Assembly (NCBI RefSeq): GCF_004011695.2
Contig: NC_082411.1
Coordinates: forward strand, 1,782,001-1,846,000
Direction: 5' to 3'
DNA length: 64,000 bases
DNA from: Ascochyta rabiei
Lineage: Eukaryota; Ascomycota; Dothideomycetes; Pleosporales; Didymellaceae
Shown here: in pieces, positions 35,647 through 45,302 of the stretch
Layout: each line of letters begins with the position of its first letter
Position numbering within the stretch: position 1 is the stretch's first letter
Translations under genes and position numbers: made by a program
Notes under the pieces: model-generated
The model's input: the letters and a program-made list of their open reading frames with translations, nothing else
What the model was told of the DNA's origin: nothing
The model's database searches: none

Positions 35647-36120
35647 TTAGACCTTGCCGGCGGCGTAGAAGTCGTCCAGCGCAACAGCGATGCGCTTGGA
35701 CATGGTCTTCTCACCCTCACGGACCCAGACACGGGGGTCGTAGTACTTCTTGTTGGGCTTGTCGTCGCCGTCGGGGTTACCGACCTGGCTCTGGAGGTAG
35801 CCGGACTTGTTCTGCACGTAGTCACGGATACCCTGGAGGTAGGCGTACTGCATGTCAGTGTCGAGGTTGACCTTGACAACACCGTAGGAGATGGCCTCCC
35901 TGAAGTCCTCGACACTGGAGCCGGAACCACCGTGGAAGACAAGGAAGACGGGCTTGTCCTCCTTGGAGCCAACCTCCTTCTTGACGTGCTCCTGGTGCTT
36001 CTTGAGCAGACCGGGCTGGAGCTTGACGTTGCCGGGCTTGTAGACGCCGTGGACGTTACCGAAACCAGCGGCAATGGAGAAGTAGGGGGAGACCTCGGAC
36101 AGCTCCTTGTAGATGTGCAG

Positions 36121-36156
<36 letters not shown>

Positions 36157-36885
36157 AACATCCTCGTTGTTGACACCGTCCTCCTCACCGCCGGTGATGC
36201 CAATCTCCATCTCGAGCCACTGCTTCATGGGGGCAGCGCGCTGGAGGTACTTCTTGGTGGTCTGGATGTTCCACTCCACCTCCTCCTCGGACAGATCGAT
36301 CATGTGGGAAGAGAAGAGGGGCTCGTTGTGCTCCTTGAAGTAGGCCTCATCGGCATCGAGCATACCGTCCAACCATGGCAGGAGCTTCTTTGCGCAGTGG
36401 TCGGTGTGGAGCACGACGGGAATGCCGTAGATGGGCGCAACGGCGCGGATGTAGTGTGCGGCAGCGACGGCTCCAGCGATGGAAGCCTCCTGGTTCTTGT
36501 TGTCCACGCCCTTGCCGGCGAAGTAGGCGGCACCACCTGGAGCACGTTAGCTTGCTGTTCAATGGGAGTGCGTCGTCTTCACCTACCCTGCGAGGTCTGG
36601 AGGATGATGGGCGACTTGGCGTCGCGGGCAGCCTCGAGAGAAGCAACGACTGTGGAGGAGGAGGTCACCTGAGCTGGTCAGCGCGGCAGTGGAAGATTGG
36701 ACTTGAAGCAACCTACGTTGATGGCAGGGATGGCGTAGCCGTTGTCCTTGGCGTGCTGGAAGAGCTTGTGGACATCCTCGCCGACGATGACACCGGCCTT
36801 GCGGGAGAGAACCTGTTGGGTTTGGCGGTTAGATGCGTCCTTGATGCAACACGGTGGGCCGGCTTACTTCTTGAGCGGAAACCAT
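35647..36885 (-). CDS. FBA1: Fructose-bisphosphate aldolase, class II
   Basis: A zinc-dependent cytosolic aldolase of glycolysis and gluconeogenesis: fructose 1,6-bisphosphate to GAP plus DHAP. Four exons, 36885-36868, 36812-36717, 36668-36587 and 36536-35647, give 361 aa, the normal length. The N terminus is MVSAQEVLSRKAGVIVGEDV. Metal and catalytic motifs are in order: VVLHTDHCAKKLLPW (Zn ligand His and catalytic Asp), the EMEIGITGGEEDG loop, AAGFGNVHGVYKPG and FHGGSGSS, with the phosphate-binding VKVNLDTDMQYAY. The C terminus is DFYAAGKV. The three introns cluster in the first third and exon 1 is only 18 nt. Strong G/C-ending codon bias fits high expression. No regulatory element was identified. 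Confidence 0.97.
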
Positions 36886-37644
36886 GGTGTGTGTGATGTG
36901 GAGAGTGTTCTGGTGCGTGTGTGGTCAGTCAATTGAGGGCGGGCGTGTTTATGAACGAGTCGCGAGAGTTGTTGAGCGAAGTAGTAAGGGTAGTCGCGTT
37001 AAGAGAGAGAAACTTGATGGTGGGGTCTTGGGTCTTTGACCCCGCTGTTGACGCAACAGGCAAGCTTCAGCTGTCTCAAGCGTGAGGCGTGCAACCATCC
37101 AACCAACCAAGCAGCGGTGCAGCCGGCTGTTTCCGTTCACGCTCACGTGTACGCCACAGCGTGTCGTCATCTGTGGACAGAGAGATACGTACCTGCGTGT
37201 GTCGATGGAGTGATGTGCGTTGGCAAGGCGCGAGGGAAGGACGACAGATTTAAGATGATGCTCGCCGGTAGGGCTGGTGCTCACGGCCGCGCTGTGAAGT
37301 CATTACGGGGCCGCTTGCTCGGCAGAGTGGGCTGCATGGTCGAGCAGCGCTGTGCTTCTGTCCGAGTCTCGCCGTAGAACGTGCCGGAAGGCAGAGTAAG
37401 GCCTTGGATTGCCGTGCATCAATGATCACAACATGCCATTGCTAATTCGGGTCCACCAATCACCCAGGGTCGGGACATCAGCTCGAATCTCCATGATGCT
37501 CTTGCACGTGGCTGCTGTGGTTTCACGGTTTGTGAGATCCCCTTCTCCCGAAGCCGAACCCAAACAGCGTCTACTTGTTTTGTACAGGCGTATCTTTACA
37601 GCGCACGGAGAAATGTGCAAGCAACCACTACGAACAATGCAAGG
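36886..37644. other. Aldolase promoter and bL9m 3' flank
   Basis: No gene is seen. The first few hundred bases should be the aldolase promoter and leader; I cannot define individual sites. Confidence 0.55.
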
Positions 37645-38570
37645 CTACGCATCCATGTCCTTTGCCTTTACGCGGACGTTCCTCACCAGCGGCTCTGGCG
37701 CGCCAGGCAGCTGTATCTCGACCTTGAAGACACCCAGCTCCTTGACACGCAACGCATCTGCCTCGTCTGCTCCGGAGACGAAGCGGACGTCTGCCTCGTT
37801 CAATATCACACGGGCTGCCTCGTCGTTGTGCGCCAGCGCCGCCTTGAGGGTCGCCGCTATGTCTGCCGTGGACACGGAGCCGTAGATGGCATTCGACGAG
37901 GCCTTGGGTTTGGCGCCCATGGCGGCCGCGGTGAGGACATCAGCCGCGCCAGACGCGCCGTAGCGTGGCTTGGCTTCCTTCTCCTGCTCGATGCGCTGGC
38001 GGGAGAAGTCGATTGTAGGAGGGACGAAGGCGTCCAGCAGCTCCATGGAACGCTCGGGCTGCCGGGGTTAGCGGTGCAGGTGTTTGCCTGGGTGGACAGC
38101 ACTCACGCTGAGAAGCTCAAGCTCAATCGGCCGCACGTAGGGCTTCCGTGGCAGCGAGAGATCCTCGGCGTCTTCCTCGACCTCTTCCAGGCTGACGCGG
38201 ACGCCGAATGTGGTGTCGCGTGCCAGGTCGACGTCCTGCGCCTTCAGCAGCTTCAGTTGCTTGAAGGGCACGTAGTCGGCGACGCGGGCGGGGAACCATC
38301 GATTGCGCATGGTGGAAGGGTTGAGGGGGATGTAGGCGCCTGGCTGGGGTCAGCATAGCTGTTGCAGTGGGCCGCCGTGCTGCCTCGTGCTGCCGTACCA
38401 GCGCGTCCGTATCGCGGCACGTCCTTCAGCAGCTTGACGACGATGTTGCGCTCGGCCTCCTTGGCCGCCTTGGAGAGGCTGCGTGTCTGCTGCTGCGGGC
38501 GCGCGACTCGTCGCATGCGCAGGCATGACGTGCACTGGGGCAGCAGCGCGGACCGGCTGAGCGAGGCCAT
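37645..38570 (-). CDS. MRPL50: Mitochondrial large-subunit ribosomal protein bL9m
   Basis: Exons 38570-38399, 38339-38107 and 38058-37645 give 272 aa. The N terminus (MASLSRSALLPQCTSCLRMRRVARP...RSLSKAAK) is basic and lacks acids, a mitochondrial presequence. It is followed by the bL9 core IVVKLLKDVPRYGRAGAYIPLNPSTMRNRWFP, equivalent to the bacterial L9 start where the glycine-rich loop feeds the long helix. The rest, including the C-terminal SVSTADIAATLKAAL and ADALRVKELGVFKVEI, follows the fungal mitochondrial homologues. It is divergent from the Ubp16-like gene with 407 bp between starts. The assignment to yeast Mrpl50 rests on bL9 orthology. Confidence 0.85.
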
Positions 38571-38977
38571 GGTGAGCTGGTGAGCTGGTGAGCTGGTGAG
38601 CTGGTGGGTGTTGTGCAGCAATGCAGGTCGTCCGAACTTCAAATCTGGACCTCCCGGCGGCTGCGCTTGTGTCGTGGGCGGACTGGCGCCGCGGCTTGCT
38701 CGGCCCTGCGGACTTGGCACGACACCCGCGGGCGCTGCCTCACCGCGCCGACGACAGAGGACGGCCAGCAGGGCGGTGCCGCGGTCTGCTGGCCATGGAG
38801 GATAGAGACGTCCCGCCTGCACCCTCCCCTCGCCCTCGCCCTCGCCCTGCACCGCTCCGCCGAGACATCTCCTCTGCACCCCCCCACCCCCACCGTCGGC
38901 CAGCCCCTGCACCGCGCCAACGAGCCAACGCGCCAACGCGCCAACGCGCCAACGCGCCAACGAGCCTGCGCCGCAAC
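38571..38977. promoter_or_regulatory. Divergent promoter bL9m / Ubp16 with 8-bp leader repeat
   Basis: 407 bp between start codons. The plus frame is open through most of it, but an 8-bp repeat (CCAACGCG, about six copies, 38917-38964) lies 14 bp before the Ubp16 ATG. The period is not divisible by three, so this is leader rather than coding sequence. A GAGCTGGT repeat near 38573-38605 sits beside the bL9m start. Confidence 0.6.
38917..38964 (+). repeat. CCAACGCG octanucleotide repeat in Ubp16 leader
   Basis: Six tandem copies; the first and last read CCAACGAG. It lies immediately upstream of the start codon. Confidence 0.9.
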
Positions 38978-40807
38978 ATGCCAGAGAAGGCCACCACCAT
39001 CGCAACCTATGCGGCAGGCGCATCCCTCGCCGCCATCACCCTGGTCTACGTCTTCGGCCCCACCTTCTTCCTCGACGACGAGGCCACGAGCGCCGGCGCC
39101 AAGAAAAAGGGCGTCGTCGGCCTCAGCAATGCCGCCAACGACTGCTTCATCAACTCGGTCCTGCAGGCCCTGGCCGGCTTGCCCGACCTGCGCATCTACC
39201 TGATCCGCGAGACACATCGCAGGAAGCTCGACGGGCCGGCCGTCTATCAGGTCGGTCCGGACAGGGTGAGCGCCGACAGCGCCACCCTCACGAGGCCGGG
39301 CAAGCTCGCGGGCCTGCAGAAGGGTCTGCTCACGTCCGGCCTCAAGGACATCCTCGACAAGCTGAACGAGCGGCCCATCTACAAGAAGACCATCTCGCCC
39401 CAATCCTTCATCCGCGCCCTCGAACACGCCTTTGGCACTCGCATCAGCCGCCAGCAGCAGGACGCCCAGGAGTTTCTCCAGATCGTCACCGAGCGCCTCT
39501 GCGACGAGTACCATGCCGGTGCAAAAGCCAGGCAGCACGCCAGCCGCCATGGAGCCACCCTAGACCACGGAGACGCCGTCTCGGGGCGGACAGAGAGGGA
39601 GGAGCCGTTCGCCGTCGAGCCACCGCAGGACGACACCAAGGAGGAACGCGACGACGACGCACTTCGGCCAGACGAAGAGGGGTTCCCTTTCGAGGGCAAG
39701 ATCGAGTCTCAGATCGAGTGCCTGACCTGCCACTTCAAGCCAAGGCCCTCCTCGTCGACCTTCGTCACCCTGACGCTCAACGTACCACAAGTATCCTCTA
39801 CCTCGCTCAACGCCTGCTTCGACGGCATGCTCAAGGTCGAGCACATTGACGACTTCAAATGCGAGTGGTGTCGCCTTGATCACGCAGTAAAGTCCAAAGA
39901 GCGAGAGCTGGAGAAGGCTACTCGCCCTGAGGTCAAAGAGCGCCTGGAGTCAGACATCTCCAAAATCAAGCAAGCGCTTCAAGACGATCCGGAAAGCCCA
40001 CCAGACGACGTCGAATTTCCAGACTCCAAGCTGGCGCCCAAGAGTCGCATAGCGCGTCACATGTACATCTCCATGTTCCCCAAGGTACTCGCTGTGCACC
40101 TTTCGCGGTCCATGTTTGCCGTTGGCACTGTGTCGACAAAGAACCTGGCCAAGGTCTCGTTTCCAGAGACATTGCCACTTGGTGGTCTGTTGCACCGAAG
40201 CAACTACAAGCTGCTTGGAATGGTGACACACAAGGGCAGCCACAACAGTGGTCACTATGAATCGTTCCGACGCCAGCTACAGCCCATACCATTCTCCACG
40301 CCACACTCGTTTGGTCTAGAAGGCGCATACAGCCGTCAGGCAAGTCCACTTCCTTCTGCAGCCGCGTCCGCCATGCAAAGTCCTCGGTTGTCCACAACAA
40401 ACCTGGACGGCGCAAGCGACCTTGCATCACCCATCCCCTCACACTTGACATTGGACTCGCCTTCTTCGCAGTCGCTCTCTTCGAATTCTTCGCAAGGGAC
40501 CGCAGGGCCTCGTGGTCCAGCCCCAACGTCCGCGCCCCGGGCGGAGGGCGACTCGCTGCATCCATCTCCAACCTCACGAGACTCCACCACAAAACTCTCG
40601 CGGACGCAAAGTATACGGTCGCTCAAGGACAAGGCGTCCGAAAAGGCGGCTTCGATGGCGGAAGCGAACCCTCTCAAGCGCAGGTCCAAACGCACAGTCA
40701 ATCGCTGGTGGCGCATCAGCGACGACAAGATCAAGGAGAGCAAGACGGGTGAAGTACTCGGCATGCAGAAGGAAGTCTATCTGCTGTTCTACGAGCTTGA
40801 TCGGTAG
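38978..40807 (+). CDS. UBP16: Ubp16-type ubiquitin-specific protease, membrane-anchored
   Basis: A 609-aa single-exon cysteine protease that removes ubiquitin; yeast Ubp16 sits in the mitochondrial outer membrane. Residues ~8-31 (ATYAAGASLAAITLVYVFGPTFF) form an N-terminal anchor. The Cys box is GLSNAANDCFINSVLQAL with catalytic Cys56. The QQQDAQEFLQIV block comes next, then the zinc-type pair CLTC...CEWC and FPKVLAVHLSRSMF. The His box HNSGHYESFRR lies at ~418-428. A ~150-residue S/P-rich insert then precedes the last catalytic-domain strand (NRWWRISDDKI, EVYLLFYELDR), which supplies the Asp. The insertion between His box and final strand is typical of fungal Ubp16. The start at MPEKATT is preferred because the open frame upstream runs through the repeat-bearing promoter. 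Confidence 0.92.
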   Translation: MPEKATTIATYAAGASLAAITLVYVFGPTFFLDDEATSAGAKKKGVVGLSNAANDCFINSVLQALAGLPDLRIYLIRETHRRKLDGPAVYQVGPDRVSADSATLTRPGKLAGLQKGLLTSGLKDILDKLNERPIYKKTISPQSFIRALEHAFGTRISRQQQDAQEFLQIVTERLCDEYHAGAKARQHASRHGATLDHGDAVSGRTEREEPFAVEPPQDDTKEERDDDALRPDEEGFPFEGKIESQIECLTCHFKPRPSSSTFVTLTLNVPQVSSTSLNACFDGMLKVEHIDDFKCEWCRLDHAVKSKERELEKATRPEVKERLESDISKIKQALQDDPESPPDDVEFPDSKLAPKSRIARHMYISMFPKVLAVHLSRSMFAVGTVSTKNLAKVSFPETLPLGGLLHRSNYKLLGMVTHKGSHNSGHYESFRRQLQPIPFSTPHSFGLEGAYSRQASPLPSAAASAMQSPRLSTTNLDGASDLASPIPSHLTLDSPSSQSLSSNSSQGTAGPRGPAPTSAPRAEGDSLHPSPTSRDSTTKLSRTQSIRSLKDKASEKAASMAEANPLKRRSKRTVNRWWRISDDKIKESKTGEVLGMQKEVYLLFYELDR

Positions 40808-41385
40808 CCGTCGTGAGGTTCCCATGGCACGTTTTACAAGCGCTGGCTTGGTTTCTGTATTTGCAACTCATATCATCTGGTCTGTCACATATCAGAGTAG
40901 ATTCCCTTTGCGTTTGTATTGCCTGTAGCGAGGAAGCTGTAAGAGCTGACGGATGTTTCATGTACATATGGTTCGTCGGAACGGCGCGATTAATCATCAA
41001 TGATTTCATTGGCCAAACACCTCGCGACGATAACCTCGATGTAAACCTCGAGCCTTGTGAACGACCGATCACTGATTGCCGATGGTAACCTCCCACCCGC
41101 AATGCAACACTGACATACGACGTATCAGCTTCACCAGCACAATCACCACTACCAAGCCTTGCAAGGCGCCTTCGACCCCGCAACCACCTCTCGAGCCGAC
41201 ATAGCTCCCCACCGTCTTGCTCGGTAGAGGACAAGCTCTTTTCATCTTTACATTTGCCTGAAGGATTCCCCTGGGAGTCATCTGCGTTGTCGTTCCTGTT
41301 GGTGACACGGAGCAGATTCCCAACGTACACCTCCCAAAGAGCAATGACTGTTATCGTTTGAGTGCATCACCAACTTGTCGACACA
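40808..41385. other. Intergenic, Ubp16 to oxidoreductase
   Basis: No gene seen; it contains the 3' flank of one plus-strand gene and the promoter of the next. Confidence 0.55.
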
Positions 41386-43103
41386 ATGGCACCCTATCTC
41401 AACGACACGGCTACCATGACAGCCAGCGGCGAGACCCACGAAGCATACCTCAAGGCGCCTGACTTCCAGAGGTTCGACCGCCCACCTCGCATCCTTGTCA
41501 TAGGAGCCGGTAGTCGCGGTACGGCGTATGCAGAAGCCGTGTTAGAGGGCACCAATGCAACCATCTCAGCAGTATGCGAGCCCATGGCATCCAAGCGTGC
41601 TGCGTTTGGGCGAAAGTTCATCTGGGCCGACACTCCCCCCGCCCAGGCTGGGCAACAGTTCGCCAGCTGGAAGCAGTGGGTCGAGTATGAAGAGGAGAGA
41701 AGAACGAAGCAGGCCAGAGGTGTCGTGGTAGAACCGGGCATCGATGCAGTGTTTGTGTGCGTGCTCGATGAGATGCACGAGCAAGTTGTGTGTGGCATTG
41801 CGCATCTGAAAGTACATGTATGCTGTGAGAAGCCGCTGAGTACGAGATTGGACAGCTGTGTCAGGATGTTCAAGGCGCTCAACGACGCGAAGAAAAACGA
41901 CACAGCGGAGGGCAAGAAAGAGCCCATCTTCGGCATATGCCACGTGCTTCGATACTCGCCACACAACATGCTACTACGCCACCTGGTGAGGGAGAAGAAC
42001 GTCATTGGAGATGTTCTAAGCATCGAGCATGTTGAGCCCGTGGGATGGTGGCATTTCAGCCATAGCTATGTTCGGTACATTCGCCTCGTTCTCCTGATGC
42101 TATACTCATGACTAACGCCCACACCAGAGGCAACTGGCGCAAGGAATCCACATCAGCACCCTCGCTCCTCACCAAATCTTGCCACGATATCGACTTCCTG
42201 ATGTGGATGCTCTGCTCTCCCCTGTCCACCACATCGCCACCCCACCTACCCTCTCAGATCACCTCCACGGGCTCACTCAAGTACTTCCGCCCATCGCGCA
42301 AACCACACGAAGCCAGCAGCGCAACAAACTGCCTCTCCTGCTCCCACGAGCCCTCGTGCGCCTACAGCGCCAAGAAGATCTATCTCGACAAGCACCTAGC
42401 CCGGGGCACGACGGACTGGCCAGTCAAGGTCGTAAACCCAGACATGGAGGACCTGTACCACAGCTCGGGCATCGACGCAGCAGCGCGCCAGCTGCTCTCG
42501 AACCTCGCCGAGGACTACGATGACAGTACGCCTCCAGAAGCGGTGAGCGGGCGCAACTGGTTTGGCCGGTGCGTGTGGGAGTCGGACAACGACGTGTGCG
42601 ATGACCAGGTCGTCACGCTTTCCTGGGATGACGACGACGACGACGACAACATTAACAACAACGACAACAACAACGACAACAAGGGGGATACGAGCCGAGG
42701 CGCGAAGACAGCGCTGTTCCATATGATTGCACATACGGAGAAGCAGTGCGAAAGACGCGGCAGGATCTACGGCACAAAAGGCGAGATTGAATACGACAGC
42801 ACGACGATTTCAGTTCACGACTTTGCGACTGCGAAGACGGTCAGTCATAAGCCGCACTTTGCGGGTGGTGGGCATGGGGGTGGCGATGCGGGGTTGGCGA
42901 GGCAGTTCCTCATGGCTGTGGATGCTGTGGATGAGGGAGGTGTGGGGACGCACGAGGCGCAGAGAGCGTTCTTGGGGTGTGATCTGGAAGAAGCGTTTAG
43001 GAGCCATGCTGTTGTGTTTGCGGCGGAGGATGCGAGGACGGAGAAACGGGTTGTGGAGTGGAAGCGCTGGTGGGAGGAGAATGTTGAGAGGCAGCTGGAG
43101 TGA
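41386..43103 (+). CDS. GFO/IDH/MocA-family NAD(P)-dependent oxidoreductase
   Basis: Exons 41386-42074 and 42128-43103 (53-nt intron, phase 2) give 554 aa. The Rossmann fold begins ILVIGAGSRGTAYAEAVL (~36-53), then AVCEP at strand 2, DAVFVCVLDEMHEQVV and the family signature CCEKPLS (EKP, catalytic Lys). The second domain has [26 protein letters not shown] and CHDIDFLMW, where H and D match the catalytic/structural residues of family members. A Cys cluster (NCLSCSHEPSCAYSAKK) follows, a pattern seen in the large fungal subfamily. A run of Asp/Asn (about residues 399-416) encoded by GAC/AAC triplets interrupts the C-terminal sheet domain. The substrate is unknown; family members act on sugars, inositols and related polyols. 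Confidence 0.87.
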
Positions 43104-45302
43104 GCTGGGTGGTTGTTCAACGTGCTCGTTGCTACTCCTTCCCATTGGGTTCCCACCTTGGTTTGTGCATGGTTGAGTGCTCACCACAAGAAGTGGTCTC
43201 ATGATGATCGAGGTGTCGAAGCATGTACATGGAACTTTGTCTTGACGGTCTTGACCCTCCCTGAGCAAAGTACGGATAGCGCATGGACCGTCCTCGAGGT
43301 TTCACTTCTTCGTCACGCACGCACGACACCCGTCCCAAGCCCTCACCTGTGCGCATGCCAGCTCTCCTCGTTCCGTTGTCGAGCGCGTAAATGAGGCTGT
43401 GCGCCGAGCGGCTCTGCGACTGTCCCCTGGGACCAGACAGGCATCGCAGGCAACACAGCCAGTTTGGTGCAATCAGCGCTCACGTCTGTTTCCCAGCCCA
43501 AGACTGTAGCCGCCTGTGGCAGTTCTGCAACTCGTGGCGTGGAGGCTGTGAGGCTCTTCTGAACCTTGCGTTGTGTGGAGAGAGCCTCAGTAAGGTTTGA
43601 CAGTTCAATCTCCGTCTTGATGAAATTAACGGCCTTTGTGGCTTCCGGGTCGAGACGTACGCGCCTGCTTCGGGCTAAATTTGGGGGCACCTAATTTCCG
43701 TATTGGGATGTGTGGGCGGTTAATGATTTCGCCGCGACTTTGACTTTGACTTTGACAGTGCCAGTGCTGGCGCGTGGATGCGCGGAGCGAATGGATTTGC
43801 AGCAGTCGACTCTCGCAGAGACGAACGACAGACGACGCGCGGGGGCGGTGCAGCGCAGAGCGACATGTGGGCGATTGTCGTTCGGGCGCGACCGCGACAG
43901 AGTGACAGGCACACGGGTGGGCGAGGCCGGATACCCAGAACCAATGCCCTCAACGACCGACCGAGGACAACGACAACGCGCGCACGCGTCGTGCAGCAGC
44001 GCCGTCTCGGTCGTGTTGTAGTCGCGACTCCCATTGCTCTCGCCCACAGTGAGTCACGATCTTGTGCATAATGCCGCATGTCGGTGTGCGGAACACGAGC
44101 GGAACAGCTGCAGGTTGGGGCGATGAAACAAAACTTTCGACTGTCGTGGTCCAATCGATTCCCCGGTCCGCCATGGCTCTTCACCGACTGCTGTGCGACC
44201 CACGCCGTGCACAGACCCACCCGCAGCGCGCTAGAGCAACTACACCTGGACTGTTGATTTGTCCCGTCACCGCTGCCCGTCCCAACTGCCGCCAGAGAGT
44301 CCAGCCCTGCCGACTTTGCGTGTTGATTCACTGACGATTCACTAACGATTCACTGACGATTCACTCACCATACTGACGATTCACTCACCATACTGACGAT
44401 TCACTCACCATACTGACGATTCACTCACCATACTGACGATTCACTCACCATACTGACGATTCACTCACCATTCACTCACCATTCACTAACCATTCACTCA
44501 CCATTCACTGACGGTAGAAGGATGGCTGGGCGTGCAGCTTGAGCGTGCGAGCAGGTCGAGCGTGCGAATGCCTCCACTGTCAAGCATGCCAGCACAGCAG
44601 CGCGTAGCACGGTGCACAAGACACAGCCTAGGCGCTTGCCGTGCTTTCTCTGCCAAGTTTGCAGTAATCCACCCGTAGTCGATGTTGCACAGCGGCCCGC
44701 CGAGTGACCCGGTTTCATCTTGCCAACCGCTCTGCAAGCGCATCGCTGGCCCGCTTACCGCTCTGGTATAGCCCCTCCTGCAACCACACCGCTGTCCACC
44801 ACTCAGAGTCAGCACACCGCTGAAAACTGCACACCACTAAACCACGTACGGCGAACAGCACAGCGAGAACAGCACCATGTCGTTCGCTAGACAGGCTCGC
44901 CCCGTTCAAAAGCCATGTTTCACCTTGGCCTTGCAAGGCTCCATGCTGTAGAACCTTCTGCGCAAAACTGCCGCCAGACCGCCTGTCGACATCTCAGGCC
45001 AGGAACCTGGGGCCGGTGGTTCATGTTTCAGATGTTCTCAAGAGCCGTGAGCACTGGTTCGTAGGTCTCGGTTTGCGAGAGGAATAAATACAAGGTGCTT
45101 CGCCGCACAACAGCGACCATCACATCGAACATCATATTGAGGACTTGCGAGCAGAGCCCACCGGCCCGACACATTTCCCCTTCCCCTTCTTTCTTTCCTG
45201 TCTAAGACTTTCTGGAGCTGGATCTCCTCTCTAATCGTTGCTCGATAATCCTCTCTTCTTGTCCAACCATTCCCTAGCTCTGGAAGCTATCACATCATCA
45301 AA
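43104..45302. other. 2.2-kb gene-free region with tandem repeats
   Basis: No gene is supported; overlapping arginine-rich frames around 43690-44330 on both strands are composition artefacts. It holds a TGACTT hexamer run (43737-43757) and a 20-bp array (44330-44513). The last ~250 bp (from AATAAATAC near 45085) look like promoter and pyrimidine-rich leader for the 583-aa gene. Confidence 0.6.
44330..44513. repeat. 20-bp GATTCACTCACCATACTGAC tandem repeat
   Basis: Five nearly perfect 20-bp copies lie in the centre. They are flanked by shorter GATTCACTGAC and CATTCACTCAC units on either side, which suggests the long unit arose by fusion of two shorter ones. Confidence 0.9.

Noticed and set aside
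43690..44334. Overlapping arginine-rich frames on both strands
   Set aside because: GC-rich composition artefacts; no splice sites or family motifs link them.
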